In this document: one piece after another, positions 9,388-17,924 of the stretch
Layout: every line of letters begins with the position of its first letter
Numbering within the stretch: position 1 is the stretch's first letter
Assembly: GCA_009924135.1 (NCBI GenBank)
Contig: RFSE01000006.1
Location: 1 to 64,000, forward strand
Source of the DNA: Pseudomonadota bacterium
GTDB lineage: Bacteria > Verrucomicrobiota > Verrucomicrobiia > Limisphaerales > SXTU01
Reading direction: 5' to 3'
Length of the DNA: 64,000 nt
Position numbers and translations under genes: made by a program
Notes under the pieces: model-generated
What the model was told of the DNA's origin: nothing
Seen by the model: the letters and a program-made list of their open reading frames with translations, nothing else
The model's database searches: none

Positions 9388-9747
9388 GGCTCACTGTAAT
9401 CACGGCACACGGCGTGGAAAGGGAAAAGGAGCCGAAAGAAAAAAATCAATAAGGAAAGCAGGAGCGCAGGAGAAAGGCGGAAGAAGGCCACGCCAGGCCA
9501 GATTCAACCCGAACTCCGCAGTCGAACTGGTGGGGCGGGCATCTTGCCCGCGAACCTAGGTTCAGAAATTGTCCGCCCCGCCCAGTTGGAAACGCGGGCA
9601 AGATGCCCGCCGAGACAGGCTGGAAGCCTGCCCCACTACGGCAATCGTTCGTTGGACTTCGGAGTTCGGGTTCAAATCGCAGTTGACCGCCCGGACACAA
9701 TTCCACCTCATTCCTGCCTTCCTGCATTCCTTATTACCCCCATCCGG
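9388..9747. repeat. Gene-free repeat-rich spacer
   Basis: Nested repeats: an outer pair AAGGAAAGCAGGAGCGCAGG (about 9451) and CCTGCCTTCCTGCATTCCTT (about 9714), enclosing GGGCGGGCATCTTGCCCGCG and its inverse GCGGGCAAGATGCCCGCC (about 9533-9615). No coding signal. Confidence 0.65.
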
Positions 9748-11508
9748 TCAGTGCTCATAGTTCCGCAGGCGGCGCAGTGCGAGGCGGAGCGGCACGTAAC
9801 CGAGCGCCACGGAAAGCGCAATGAAGGTGACGAAGCAGGTGATCACCGGCGGGTCGCGCAGCTCGTTGTGCCAGCGCCAGGGTGAACCCCACGCCAGCAG
9901 CAGCACGCTGACGACGATGTAGAGGAAGCTCATCACCAGCGCGAAGGTGCCGCCAAAGCCGCTGACAATCTTGCTCGGATTTTCCTCGCGCAGGTTCGGG
10001 TAGAGCACGCCCAAGCCCAGCGCCAGGGCATTGAGCGTCAGGGTCATCACCGTGATGGCTCCGGCGAAGTAGGCAACCCGTTCGGCGGGCATTTGCAGCA
10101 TGTGACACGAGAGGGCGATCATGCCCAGCGTGATGACCAGCGAGGCGGTCGCGGTAAGGGCAAATTTGGCCCGGAGCACCTGCGGCAGCCCCAGCGGCGC
10201 ACGCCCCACGATCCAGAGGCGTTTGCCTTCGAGCGAGAACTGCGGGAATACGAACCGCGTGGTGAGCGTGGCGAGGTTGAGCGAGCAGGCGGCGAGGTTC
10301 AGGTAGGAGATGAGGTGCAGCCAGAAGGCGCTGCTGATCTGCGAGGTGAAATGCCGGAGGTTCAGGATGTAAACCCCCAGCAGGCCGAACAGCATCAACG
10401 ACTGGCCCCACTGCGAGGTGTCCCGCCAAAACATCCGCACGTCCTTGACCATCAACGCACGGACGTCAGCGGGCAGCCAGTAGAACAACCGGAAAAACCG
10501 CTCCAACGCGCCGACCGGGTAACGAAACTGCCGGCGGTGGTGCTGCCAGTTGCGAAACCATTCCCATTGGCCAAACACACTCGCCCGGCTGTGGACCGAA
10601 GAGGTGCCGTCATAAAACAGGTTGCCCATGCGGGTGAAGGCCAGCGAACCAAAGAACAGCACGTGACTCAGCAGCACGAGCAGGAAGAACCCGGCGGAAT
10701 CCCATGCTCCTTCGGCCCACTGCTGGACACTCGCGGAGAGCCAGTAGCTCGGGAGAAACGGGAACTGCGCAAAGCGGGTCTTCGCCAGCAACCGATCCAG
10801 CACGGCCAGCACGCGCGTCTCCAGGGATTCCTCGTCCACCTGTTCCGGGCGCAGATAGAATTTGATGGCAAAGAAGAGAATCGCCCCAATGACCAACGCC
10901 GCCGTCTGAAACGCGCGCCGGTCCAGAAACCGGGCCAGATTCACCGCCATCCAGGCGCCAAATACGGCGGGCAACATGATAAACAGCCCGACCAACGCCA
11001 CCGTGAGCACGTAAAAATGCCAGGGGACATTGCGCCAGAGGCCGTAGGCACCCAGCAGCGGGGCGATCAGGAAGAGGAATGCCCACGAGGCCAGCAGCGC
11101 GGACTCGACGAACTTCCACCGGAACACTGTCTGCGCCGGCACGGGCAGCGTGAGCAGAAAGGCGGTTTCGCGGTTGCGGAAGAAGTTCGAGTAGCTGATG
11201 ACCAGATTGCTGAAGAGCAGCAACATAAACAGGCAGGCGAAGAGCAGGAACAGCAATCGTTCGATCAGGAGTTCACCGATGCCGGGAAATACCCCAATGA
11301 ACTTCAGGCCCCGGTAAAACAGGCCAAACGCCACCACAATGTAGCCGCCGATGAAAAGGACGATGATGGCCGTCAGCAGGGTCGATTGCTCACGCACGGA
11401 GCAGAGCCGGCGCCACGATTGGAGGAGGTTCACCCGCAGCAGAAGCAGCAGGGGCGACACGGCGCGGTTTGAATCAGCAGGAGCCACGCACAAACAAACC
11501 GGAACCAA
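9748..11508 (-). CDS. Polytopic membrane protein, ABC-exporter permease-like
   Basis: 586 residues, about 12 or more hydrophobic helices, with the layout of putative ABC-2-type exporter permeases (N-terminal LLLLLRVNLLQSWRRL, then SNLVISYSNFFRNRETAFLL and LPVPAQTVFRWKFVES). No ATPase domain is fused and no ATP-binding partner gene is in the window, so the transport role is tentative. The first dozen codons may not be translated. It is encoded just downstream of tRNA-Pro on the same strand. Confidence 0.7.
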   Translation of the reverse strand: MVPVCLCVAPADSNRAVSPLLLLLRVNLLQSWRRLCSVREQSTLLTAIIVLFIGGYIVVAFGLFYRGLKFIGVFPGIGELLIERLLFLLFACLFMLLLFSNLVISYSNFFRNRETAFLLTLPVPAQTVFRWKFVESALLASWAFLFLIAPLLGAYGLWRNVPWHFYVLTVALVGLFIMLPAVFGAWMAVNLARFLDRRAFQTAALVIGAILFFAIKFYLRPEQVDEESLETRVLAVLDRLLAKTRFAQFPFLPSYWLSASVQQWAEGAWDSAGFFLLVLLSHVLFFGSLAFTRMGNLFYDGTSSVHSRASVFGQWEWFRNWQHHRRQFRYPVGALERFFRLFYWLPADVRALMVKDVRMFWRDTSQWGQSLMLFGLLGVYILNLRHFTSQISSAFWLHLISYLNLAACSLNLATLTTRFVFPQFSLEGKRLWIVGRAPLGLPQVLRAKFALTATASLVITLGMIALSCHMLQMPAERVAYFAGAITVMTLTLNALALGLGVLYPNLREENPSKIVSGFGGTFALVMSFLYIVVSVLLLAWGSPWRWHNELRDPPVITCFVTFIALSVALGYVPLRLALRRLRNYEH

Positions 11509-11532
11509 TGCCGGTCGGCATTCCCTTTAAAG

Positions 11533-11610
11533 TGGTCGGGGCGGTGAGATTTGAACTCACGACCTCTTGGACCCGAACCAAGCGCGCTAGCCAAACTACG
11601 CTACGCCCCG
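11533..11610 (-). tRNA. tRNA-Pro (anticodon CGG)
   Basis: Minus-strand cloverleaf: acceptor CGGGGCG/CGCCCCG, anticodon stem CTTGG/CCAAG with loop TTCGGGT, T-arm GTGAG-TTCAAAT-CTCAC, discriminator A and encoded CCA. 78 nucleotides. It reads CCG proline codons. Its 5' end is only about 20 bases from the surviving part of asd, which is transcribed away from it. Confidence 0.95.
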
Positions 11611-11629
11611 AACCAAGGGGCACGGAAAC

Positions 11630-12571
11630 AAGACGCTCGAGCAGCGGAACTTTCCCGTGGGCAAGCTCACCTTGCTCGCCTCCGCGCGTTCCGTGGGCAA
11701 GAAACTCAAGTTTCGCGGCCACGACATCGCGATAACCGAGCTGACCAAGGATTCATTCAAGGGCATCGACATCGCCCTCTTCAGCGCCGGCGGCAGCATC
11801 TCCAAGGAGTTCGCCCCCATCGCCGCCAAGGCTGGCTGTGTGGTGGTGGACAACTCCAGCGCCTTCCGCATGGACCCGACCGTCCCCCTCGTCGTGCCCG
11901 AGATCAACGCCGCCGACTGCGCCAAGCACCAGGGCATAATCGCCAACCCGAACTGCACCACGGCCATCACGCTCATGGCGCTCTACCCACTGCACCAGGC
12001 CTTCGGTGTCACGCGCATCTTCGCATCGAGCTACCAGGCCGTGTCCGGCACCGGAGCCAAGGCCATTGAGGAGCTGGAACGCCAGGTGGACCAGATCGTC
12101 AAGCAGCAGCCGGTCACCAAGGAAGTGTACCCGCATCAAATCGCCTTCAACGTCCTGCCGCAGGTGGATTCGTTCCTCGACACGGGATACACCAAGGAAG
12201 AGATGAAGATGGAGAACGAAGGCCGCAAGATTATGCACCACCCGAAGTTCCGGGCGAGCGTGACCTGCGTCCGCGTGCCCGTGTATCGCGCGCACTCGGT
12301 GGCCGTCAGTGCGGAGTTCGAAAAGCCCGTGACGGTCGAGGCCGCCCGCGCTGTGCTCTTAAAGGCCCCCGGCCTGGACGTGGTGGATGACCCGGCGAAC
12401 AAGGTCTATCCCATGCCGCTCTTCACCGCCGAGAAATACAACTGCGCCGTGGGCCGTCTCCGGATGGACTGCGCGCTGGAAAACGGCCTCTGCTTCTGGG
12501 TCTCCGGCGACCAGCTCCTCAAGGGCGCGGCGTTGAACGCGGTGCAGATCGCGGAAGTGCTGGTGAAGTGA
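11630..12571 (+). pseudogene. asd: Aspartate-semialdehyde dehydrogenase, 5'-truncated
   Basis: Asd makes aspartate semialdehyde for lysine, threonine and methionine synthesis. From KTLEQRNFPVGKL onward the protein is complete: ASARSVGKKL, active-site cysteine in NPNCTT, the VRVPVYRAHS segment and a normal C-terminus. The first roughly 16 residues, which carry the start codon and the NADP-binding GATGAVG motif, are missing. In their place is tRNA-Pro on the opposite strand. The track start (GTG at 11657) would give a protein without the Rossmann glycine loop. Either the gene was cut by recombination at the tRNA, or the contig is wrongly joined here. Confidence 0.8.
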
Positions 12572-12587
12572 AGCCGGGGAAAGTTTC

Positions 12588-12672
12588 CAGTAATCAGTGT
12601 TCAGTGTTCAGAACTTGCCCGTCCGGACGGGCTTTTGTTTCTGAATACTGAACACTGATTACTGAAAACTGA
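12588..12672. terminator. Terminator-like palindrome with heptamer repeats
   Basis: Between convergent asd and the acyltransferase gene. Outer arms CAGTAATCAGTGTTCAGTG and the inverse ACTGAACACTGATTACTG; the centre has GCCCGTCCGGACGGGC followed by TTTTG. The arms contain tandem CAGTGTT heptamers. Confidence 0.65.
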
Positions 12673-12673
12673 T

Positions 12674-13369
12674 TTACTCATCCCTCGTTATCGCCTTCAT
12701 CCGCGCCTCCAGCTCCCCGCGCAACCGCTCCCGTTCCTCGGCGCTCGTTTCGCTCGGAACCCGCACCGGCGGGCCGAGGTGCACTTCGCAGCGGGCGAAG
12801 GGCACGGGCACTTGGAAGCGGTCCCAGCTCTTCAACCGCCATTTCCAGCTCAGGCGAAACGAGGCGGGCACAATGGCCATGCCGGTGAGCTGGGCGAGGG
12901 ATACGATACCTTCCTGCACCACATAACACGGGCCACGCGGGCCGTCCGGGGTGATGGCCAGATCACGACCCCGCCCGCCCGCTGAAACCAGTTCGCGCAA
13001 GGCCTGCGAGCCGCGCCGGCTGGAGGACCCGCGCACCGGTTCCACATCGAACAGTTCCAGCACGCGCGCCAGCATCCCGCCATCACGGCTCGCACTGACC
13101 AACGCCGCGAGCTTGCGCTGTGGCTGTCGCGACTGCACGTAACGACGGAAGAGGATCAGCGAGAGTGCCAGCCGGTTGTGCCACAGACAGAAGATGACCG
13201 GCTCCTTGCCGCCGTTCTCGAACAGGTTCGTTTCATCGCGCCAGCTCCAGCGCAGCGTCGCGGCCACCGAGCTGGCGAGGAACCAGATGAGCCACGCGGC
13301 CAGCCGCCCATGCCACTTCGCCTGATGCGGAATGACGGGACCGGAAGTAAGAGGGCGGGGTTTGGACAT
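12674..13369 (-). CDS. Lysophospholipid acyltransferase-like (DUF374)
   Basis: 231 residues with an N-terminal hydrophobic segment (LAAWLIWFLASSVAATL). Family motifs are visible: CLWHNRLALS (catalytic His region), VSASRDGGMLA, RGSSSRRGSQALREL and AITPDGPRGPCYVVQ. DUF374 proteins are lysophospholipid/LPS-type acyltransferases acting at the inner membrane; the acceptor cannot be told here. It lies downstream of ruvA on the same strand, separated by two heptamer arrays. Confidence 0.85.
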   Translation of the reverse strand: MSKPRPLTSGPVIPHQAKWHGRLAAWLIWFLASSVAATLRWSWRDETNLFENGGKEPVIFCLWHNRLALSLILFRRYVQSRQPQRKLAALVSASRDGGMLARVLELFDVEPVRGSSSRRGSQALRELVSAGGRGRDLAITPDGPRGPCYVVQEGIVSLAQLTGMAIVPASFRLSWKWRLKSWDRFQVPVPFARCEVHLGPPVRVPSETSAEERERLRGELEARMKAITRDE

Positions 13370-13378
13370 CGGGGGTTA

Positions 13379-13424
13379 AAAGTCCAAAGTCCAAAGTCCA
13401 AGGTCCAAGGTCCAAGGTCCAAAA
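13379..13424. repeat. Heptamer repeat (AGTCCAA/GGTCCAA)
   Basis: Six to seven tandem copies of AGTCCAA changing to GGTCCAA, directly upstream of the acyltransferase start. Confidence 0.85.
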
Positions 13425-13452
13425 AACATTCTGCGCGCAGGCCCCGTCGATG

Positions 13453-13485
13453 GACGTTGAGCGTTGCGCGTTAAGCGTTGAACGG
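13453..13485. repeat. Heptamer repeat (GCGTTGA)
   Basis: Four imperfect copies (ACGTTGA, GCGTTGC, GCGTTAA, GCGTTGA) between ruvA and the acyltransferase gene. Confidence 0.75.
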
Positions 13486-13501
13486 TTTCCCCTTTCATCC
13501 G

Positions 13502-14104
13502 TTATCCCTTTTTCAACGAAGCCCGCACGAGTTCCTCCACCGTCGCTTTGTCTCCGAGCATCGCTTGTGCGGCGCGGACCGTTTCGTGCGCTTCGGGCTG
13601 CTTGAAGCCCAGGGCCATGAGGGCGAGCACGGCGTCGTTAACCCGTTGATCGCCGGCGGGCAAACCCCGGGCCGCGCTGCTGGCCTCCCACGCGCCGGCC
13701 GCGCCGACCTTGTCCCTGAGTTCCACCACGATTCGTTCCGCCGTCTTGCGGCCCACGCCGGAGATCGACGAAAGCGCCTTTACATCGCCGGTGGACACCG
13801 CGCCCCGGAAGGCAACGGGATTCATTCCGCTGAGGACGTTCAGCGCGGTCTTCGGACCGATGCCGCTCACGGTGTTGATCAACATCCGGAACAGCTCGCG
13901 CTCCTGCGTCGTCATGAAGCCATAGAGCACATGGGCATCCTCGCGCACGACGAGATGCGTGAGCAGCCGCACGTCGCCGCCCGGCGCGGGCAGCTTGTCA
14001 AACGACGACAGGGGAATGAGCACCTCGTAGCCGACACCATGGACGTCCACGGTGACTTGCGTGGGCAGCGCATCGACGAGTTTACCGTGCAGGAAAGCAA
14101 TCAT
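13502..14104 (-). CDS. ruvA: Holliday junction branch-migration protein RuvA
   Basis: 200 residues, the usual RuvA length. The N-terminal OB-fold domain (MIAFLHGKLVDALPTQVTVD, GVGYEVLIP) is followed by the tandem helix-hairpin-helix region VSGIGPKTALNVLSG and ISGVGRKTAERIVVELRDK, then a linker and the RuvB-binding C-terminal domain. RuvA tetramers bind the junction and load the RuvB motor. ruvB and ruvC are not in the window. Confidence 0.95.
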   Translation of the reverse strand: MIAFLHGKLVDALPTQVTVDVHGVGYEVLIPLSSFDKLPAPGGDVRLLTHLVVREDAHVLYGFMTTQERELFRMLINTVSGIGPKTALNVLSGMNPVAFRGAVSTGDVKALSSISGVGRKTAERIVVELRDKVGAAGAWEASSAARGLPAGDQRVNDAVLALMALGFKQPEAHETVRAAQAMLGDKATVEELVRASLKKG

Positions 14105-14166
14105 GCCGGGCCGTTGTAACGGAGAAACGCGCAGACAGGCAATGCGGAAGGCCGGAGAACGGGTGG

Positions 14167-14391
14167 TTATTCACCCTCACTGCACGAATCGGAGTCGGAA
14201 CCTGCAGCCGCGTCGTCCGAACCGCCGGAAAATATTCCCGAACGTTCTCCAGGCTCAACATCCGGCAAATCGTCTGTGTCACGGCAACGACTCCTGGTCG
14301 AATCATCATCGAACCATCCGAACAACCATGCCCAAAAGGACACGACCATGGCGATGAACAAGAGTGCAAGGAGATAGAATTTCCAATCCAT
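14167..14391 (-). CDS. Small single-pass membrane protein, unknown
   Basis: 74 residues: an N-terminal membrane helix (YLLALLFIAMVVSFWAWLF) followed by an acidic, Ser/Asp-rich tail (DDAAAGSDSDSCSEG). It sits in the same orientation 18 bases after the Ser/Gly-rich membrane protein and before ruvA. No family recognised. Confidence 0.55.
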   Translation of the reverse strand: MDWKFYLLALLFIAMVVSFWAWLFGWFDDDSTRSRCRDTDDLPDVEPGERSGIFSGGSDDAAAGSDSDSCSEGE

Positions 14392-14409
14392 CCGTTACGT
14401 AAATGTTTT

Positions 14410-14814
14410 CTAGCCACACCCCGAGCCATCCGAAGTCGAGCCGCAGGAAGAACTGCCCGAGTCAAACGACCCGCCCATGCTGCTCCCGCTGTCAAACGAG
14501 GACGGGCTGGGACTCGGTGAGGAATCGAACGACGGCGAGTGGCTCGTAGTCTGGTGCGCACTCGCATCGTGCGTGAACCCGCCCGGGTGATGGATGTGGT
14601 AGAGCGGATTGGCCGGGTTGGTGAGACTGTCGTCGCCAAGGACCGGCGGGACTGCCGCCCCGGTGAGGCTGCCGGCCTGGCTGTTAGGGTTGGACGAGGA
14701 TTTCGACGCCGCGCGGAAGATCACCACCAGCACCGCGATGAACACGCCCATGGTGCACAATGCAATGAAGACGATGGCGAGGAAAGCCCAGGCAGGAGGA
14801 AAGCCCGTTGTCAT
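14410..14814 (-). CDS. Single-pass membrane protein with Ser/Gly/Cys-rich tail
   Basis: 134 residues from MTTGFPPAWAFLAIVFIAL; the longer track start has no membrane logic. One membrane helix is followed by a low-complexity tail with SFDSGSSMGGSFDSGSSSCG and a final SDGSGCG. Such C-terminal GSSCG tails are seen on several bacterial membrane-associated proteins, but no enzymatic domain is present. Start choice rests on the membrane helix position. Confidence 0.55.
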   Translation of the reverse strand: MTTGFPPAWAFLAIVFIALCTMGVFIAVLVVIFRAASKSSSNPNSQAGSLTGAAVPPVLGDDSLTNPANPLYHIHHPGGFTHDASAHQTTSHSPSFDSSPSPSPSSFDSGSSMGGSFDSGSSSCGSTSDGSGCG

Positions 14815-14933
14815 GTCCGCACCTTGAGCACGACTGCGCGGAAAGGCAACTCTGCGGTGGCTACATTCCAAAGCGGTTTTTGCAGTTGATGGCCTGCCCG
14901 GCGTGCGGTTCACTGCGACGGAACTTCACCACC

Positions 14934-15959
14934 ATGCGCCTGCTTGATGCCATCCTGAACGCCAACTCCCGCGCCACCGACGGCAAGGCTCCTCTGGTCA
15001 CGCCGGATCAAGTTGCCGACAGCCTGCCACTCGTGGCGCTCTCGTGCATCGACGCCCGGCTCAACCGCTTCATCCCCGAGGCGCTGGGCGTGCTGGAGTC
15101 GCACTTCATCTGGCTGCGCAACGCCGGCAACATCATCACCGGGCCGATGAGCAGCACCATGCGTTCGCTCGCCCTGGCCTGCGCGGTGAAAGGCGGGAAG
15201 GAAATTCTCATCATCGGCCACACCGATTGTCTGGTGCGCAAGACCAGCACGCTGGACCTGCTGGGCAAATTCGCCGCCCTCGGGGTCGAGCGGTCCCGCA
15301 TGCCGGAGAACTTGCAGGAATATTTTGGCCTGTTCGCCAGCGAACGCCAAAACGTGCTCAAAGCCGTGGAACACGTCCGCGCCAGCCCGCTCATCGGCCC
15401 GCGTGTGCCCGTCCACGGCGTGCTGATGGACATCGAGACCGGCAAGCTCGAACTGCTCGTCAACGGCTATCAGACGCTCGAAGCCGCAACCTCCGCCGCA
15501 CCGAAAACCGCCGCCCCCGCGCAAACCATCCTGCCCTCCATCCCGCTGGCAGCGTCCAAGGACAACCAGTCCATCGGTGAAATGCAGTTCCCCCAGTTCA
15601 AGATCGGTGACGCGATGCAGCAGGTGAAGGCCATGGTAAACGAAATGTCCCCGCAGGCCACCAGTGCGACGCCCAAGCCTGCCAGCACACCCGCCAAGCC
15701 CGCCGGGCCGCCGCCGGTGCCGGCCGACGCCATCCCCAACCTCAAGCGCCTCGTGGATCTCTCGCGGCAATACCGCGTCATCGGCGGGGACGGCAAGCAA
15801 TATGGTCCCGTGCCCGCCTCGGTGCTGCTGCGGTGGATCGGCGATGGCCGCGCGGACGCCGAGACGCCCGTGCAGGTGGACGGCACCGGCACCTGGGTGA
15901 AACTCGCGCAGTTGGGTGATGCCCTCCGGCAGCACAGCCACGGTGCCCGGCGGAAGTGA
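14934..15959 (+). CDS. Beta-carbonic anhydrase fused to GYF_2 domain
   Basis: 341 residues from MRLLDAILNANSRA. Zinc and catalytic residues of beta-class carbonic anhydrase are visible: C38-x-D40-x-R42 in SCIDARL and H96-x-x-C99 in GHTDC. Residues about 190-275 are an Ala/Pro linker. The last 60 residues (GDGKQYGPVPASVLLRWIGD...TGTWVKLAQL) match the GYF_2 fold usually found on membrane or regulatory proteins. CO2/bicarbonate interconversion is well supported; the GYF_2 part probably mediates protein contact. The fusion is unusual. Confidence 0.85.
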   Translation: MRLLDAILNANSRATDGKAPLVTPDQVADSLPLVALSCIDARLNRFIPEALGVLESHFIWLRNAGNIITGPMSSTMRSLALACAVKGGKEILIIGHTDCLVRKTSTLDLLGKFAALGVERSRMPENLQEYFGLFASERQNVLKAVEHVRASPLIGPRVPVHGVLMDIETGKLELLVNGYQTLEAATSAAPKTAAPAQTILPSIPLAASKDNQSIGEMQFPQFKIGDAMQQVKAMVNEMSPQATSATPKPASTPAKPAGPPPVPADAIPNLKRLVDLSRQYRVIGGDGKQYGPVPASVLLRWIGDGRADAETPVQVDGTGTWVKLAQLGDALRQHSHGARRK

Positions 15960-16029
15960 AGTGGCGGTGATCATCGGATCGTTCACTTGTTCCGGCTTGA
16001 TGATTGGATCGCGAACCTAAATTCCACCC

Positions 16030-16509
16030 ATGAGCACCTATCGGTTCAGGTCCAAGCATTCTTATACCCAGGCGGAGCTACTTGCCTTCCAGTTGGCATT
16101 CGCGGCCCAAGCATCGAAGTATCGCCACTACAAATGGCAATACGCGAAGGCCGTGGTTGCTGGACTGATTTTCGCCGGCGTCACGTTTTGCGTCGGCCGC
16201 TGGCTTCCAGAACCCTTTTATACGCCGGTATTTGCCGTGCTCCTGGTGCTGTTGGCCGGACCGCACCTTTACTACTTGATTTGCTTCCCCGTGCTACAGT
16301 GCCCCGCTTGCCTGCAAACGTTGGACTTGGACAAGGCTGAAGACTTTTGTCCGGAATGCGGTGGCAACCAAGGCTGGTCAACCCACTGGTTCAGCCAGGG
16401 CAAAAGATGCAACGCTTGCGGTACGACCTTGCAAGACGGTGAGGAGCGCAGTTGGAGCGTTCATTATTGCACACATTGCGGGGTGCATTTGGACGTCGAT
16501 GGCTTGTGA
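16030..16509 (+). CDS. Two-helix membrane protein with zinc ribbons
   Basis: 159 residues: two membrane helices (AVVAGLIFAGVTFCVG and FAVLLVLLAGPHLYYLICF) followed by a cytoplasmic part with CxxC pairs (CPACLQTL, CPECGG, CNACGTTL, CTHCGVHL), that is two zinc-ribbon-like units. No family recognised. It is more AT-rich than its neighbours. Confidence 0.6.
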   Translation: MSTYRFRSKHSYTQAELLAFQLAFAAQASKYRHYKWQYAKAVVAGLIFAGVTFCVGRWLPEPFYTPVFAVLLVLLAGPHLYYLICFPVLQCPACLQTLDLDKAEDFCPECGGNQGWSTHWFSQGKRCNACGTTLQDGEERSWSVHYCTHCGVHLDVDGL

Positions 16510-16551
16510 ACTATCCTCCAACGTGACCGCTCTTCATGGCGATTGATCCTC

Positions 16552-17835
16552 CTAACCCTCCGCCTTCGGCTCCCGCCACAACAAGATCAACGCGGCATAG
16601 CCCACCAACGGGGCCAACCCCGCCAGCGCGATGCCTTCGTTAAACGACCCGGTCTGGTCCACCATTCGCCCGAAGAACTTTTGACACGGTGAGGACGTAG
16701 CCCACGCGACCGTGCCAAGGATGCCCGTGACCTTGCCCTGATGCTTCGTGCTGAGTTCCTGGCTGAAAGAGTAGTAGCACGGGAAAAGCCCGAGCGATCC
16801 CGCCGCCACCACCAGCAGCACGCCCAGCAGCGGCCAACCTTGTGGAAGAGCCGCCGCCAAAGCCGTCAACGAGGTCAGCAGCGCGCACACGCCAAAGACG
16901 GTCGCGCGCGAGCGATGTACCTCCCAGCCGCGCTTCACAAGCCACAGCGCCGCCGCGCCGGCTCCGAGGCAGCCGATGTCCGTGGCGATATAGTAGAGCG
17001 AATTGAACCCGAGCGCGTCGGCTTCGAGGTAGCCCTTGCCCTCGATTAGAAACTTCGGCAGCCACGCGCGCACGACCTGCCAGCAGATGTTGATCGCCGC
17101 CACCACCACCACAAGCGCCCAGAACCGGCGGTCACTGAAAATGGCGAAGAAACTTTCCTGCGGCTTGGACGCGGCCAACGCAACGGGGTCCGATTGCGAT
17201 TCTGACTTCTGACTCCCGGCTTCTGACTCCCTTCCCCCAAAGTCCCTCTCCTTCAGCATCGCAAACCACGCCACCACCCAGACCACGCCCACCGCCCCAA
17301 TCACGAGAAATGGCTCGCGCCACACGCCCGGCTCGGTCCGGCCCGCCAGCATGAACTTCATCACCAACGGGGTCATCACCGCGCCCAAGCTCGCACCACT
17401 TTGCAGCACGCTGTTGCCCAAGGTGCGTTCATCGCGGGCCAGCAGGCGCTGCGTCGTCTTGAGGGCGCACGGCCAGTGGCCGGACTCAAAGAAACCCAGC
17501 AGCGTGCGGCACACCAGCAGGCTTTCATAATCCTTCACTAGTCCCGTCAGGAAGCCCATCACCGACCAGGCGAGCACCAAAGCCGGATAGAGCCAGCGCA
17601 CGCTCCACTTGTCCGCCACACAGCCCCACAGGAACGCGCCGACGGCAAAGGCGTAGCCGAAATACATCTCCACGTCGCCGTACTGCTCCTGCCGCAGGTT
17701 AAACTCCTTCGTCACGCGCGACGCCACGTTGGGCAGCGTCTGGCGGTCCAGATAAAGCAGCACGGACGCGCACAGCAGCAGCCCGCAGACGAGCCACTTC
17801 CAGTGCGCGGAACGGGCGGTGTTCGTGGAAGTCAC
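16552..17835 (-). CDS. MFS transporter (anion:cation symporter-like)
   Basis: 427 residues from a GTG start (MTSTNTARSAHWKWL); the 97-codon upstream part of the track ORF is antisense to the divergent gene. Twelve membrane helices, with ASVLLYLDRQTLPNVA at the end of helix 1 and RTLLGFFESGHWPCALK, typical of the ACS family that includes hexuronate transporters. The central loop (residues about 200-212) is encoded by an in-frame heptamer array. Divergent from an alpha/alpha-toroid protein 89 bases away, suggesting shared regulation and possibly sugar-acid uptake. Confidence 0.85.
   Translation of the reverse strand: MTSTNTARSAHWKWLVCGLLLCASVLLYLDRQTLPNVASRVTKEFNLRQEQYGDVEMYFGYAFAVGAFLWGCVADKWSVRWLYPALVLAWSVMGFLTGLVKDYESLLVCRTLLGFFESGHWPCALKTTQRLLARDERTLGNSVLQSGASLGAVMTPLVMKFMLAGRTEPGVWREPFLVIGAVGVVWVVAWFAMLKERDFGGRESEAGSQKSESQSDPVALAASKPQESFFAIFSDRRFWALVVVVAAINICWQVVRAWLPKFLIEGKGYLEADALGFNSLYYIATDIGCLGAGAAALWLVKRGWEVHRSRATVFGVCALLTSLTALAAALPQGWPLLGVLLVVAAGSLGLFPCYYSFSQELSTKHQGKVTGILGTVAWATSSPCQKFFGRMVDQTGSFNEGIALAGLAPLVGYAALILLWREPKAEG
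17200..17236. repeat. Heptamer repeat inside MFS gene
   Basis: TTCTGAC/TTCTGAC/TCCCGGC/TTCTGAC/TCCCTTC. Encodes Ser/Glu-rich residues in the central cytoplasmic loop without breaking the frame. Confidence 0.8.
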
Positions 17836-17924
17836 GGAGAACGGACGGATGGCAGCGGCAAGTGTTCGGTAAAATGTCCGGCTCAAACGTAACTGCCCCG
17901 CGCCACCGCCGTCTCCTTGGCGTG

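Noticed and set aside
13379-13424. Tandem 7-mers as direct binding sites or iterons of an origin
   Set aside because: Units differ between loci, no rep or dnaA gene is near, and similar arrays occur inside coding genes.
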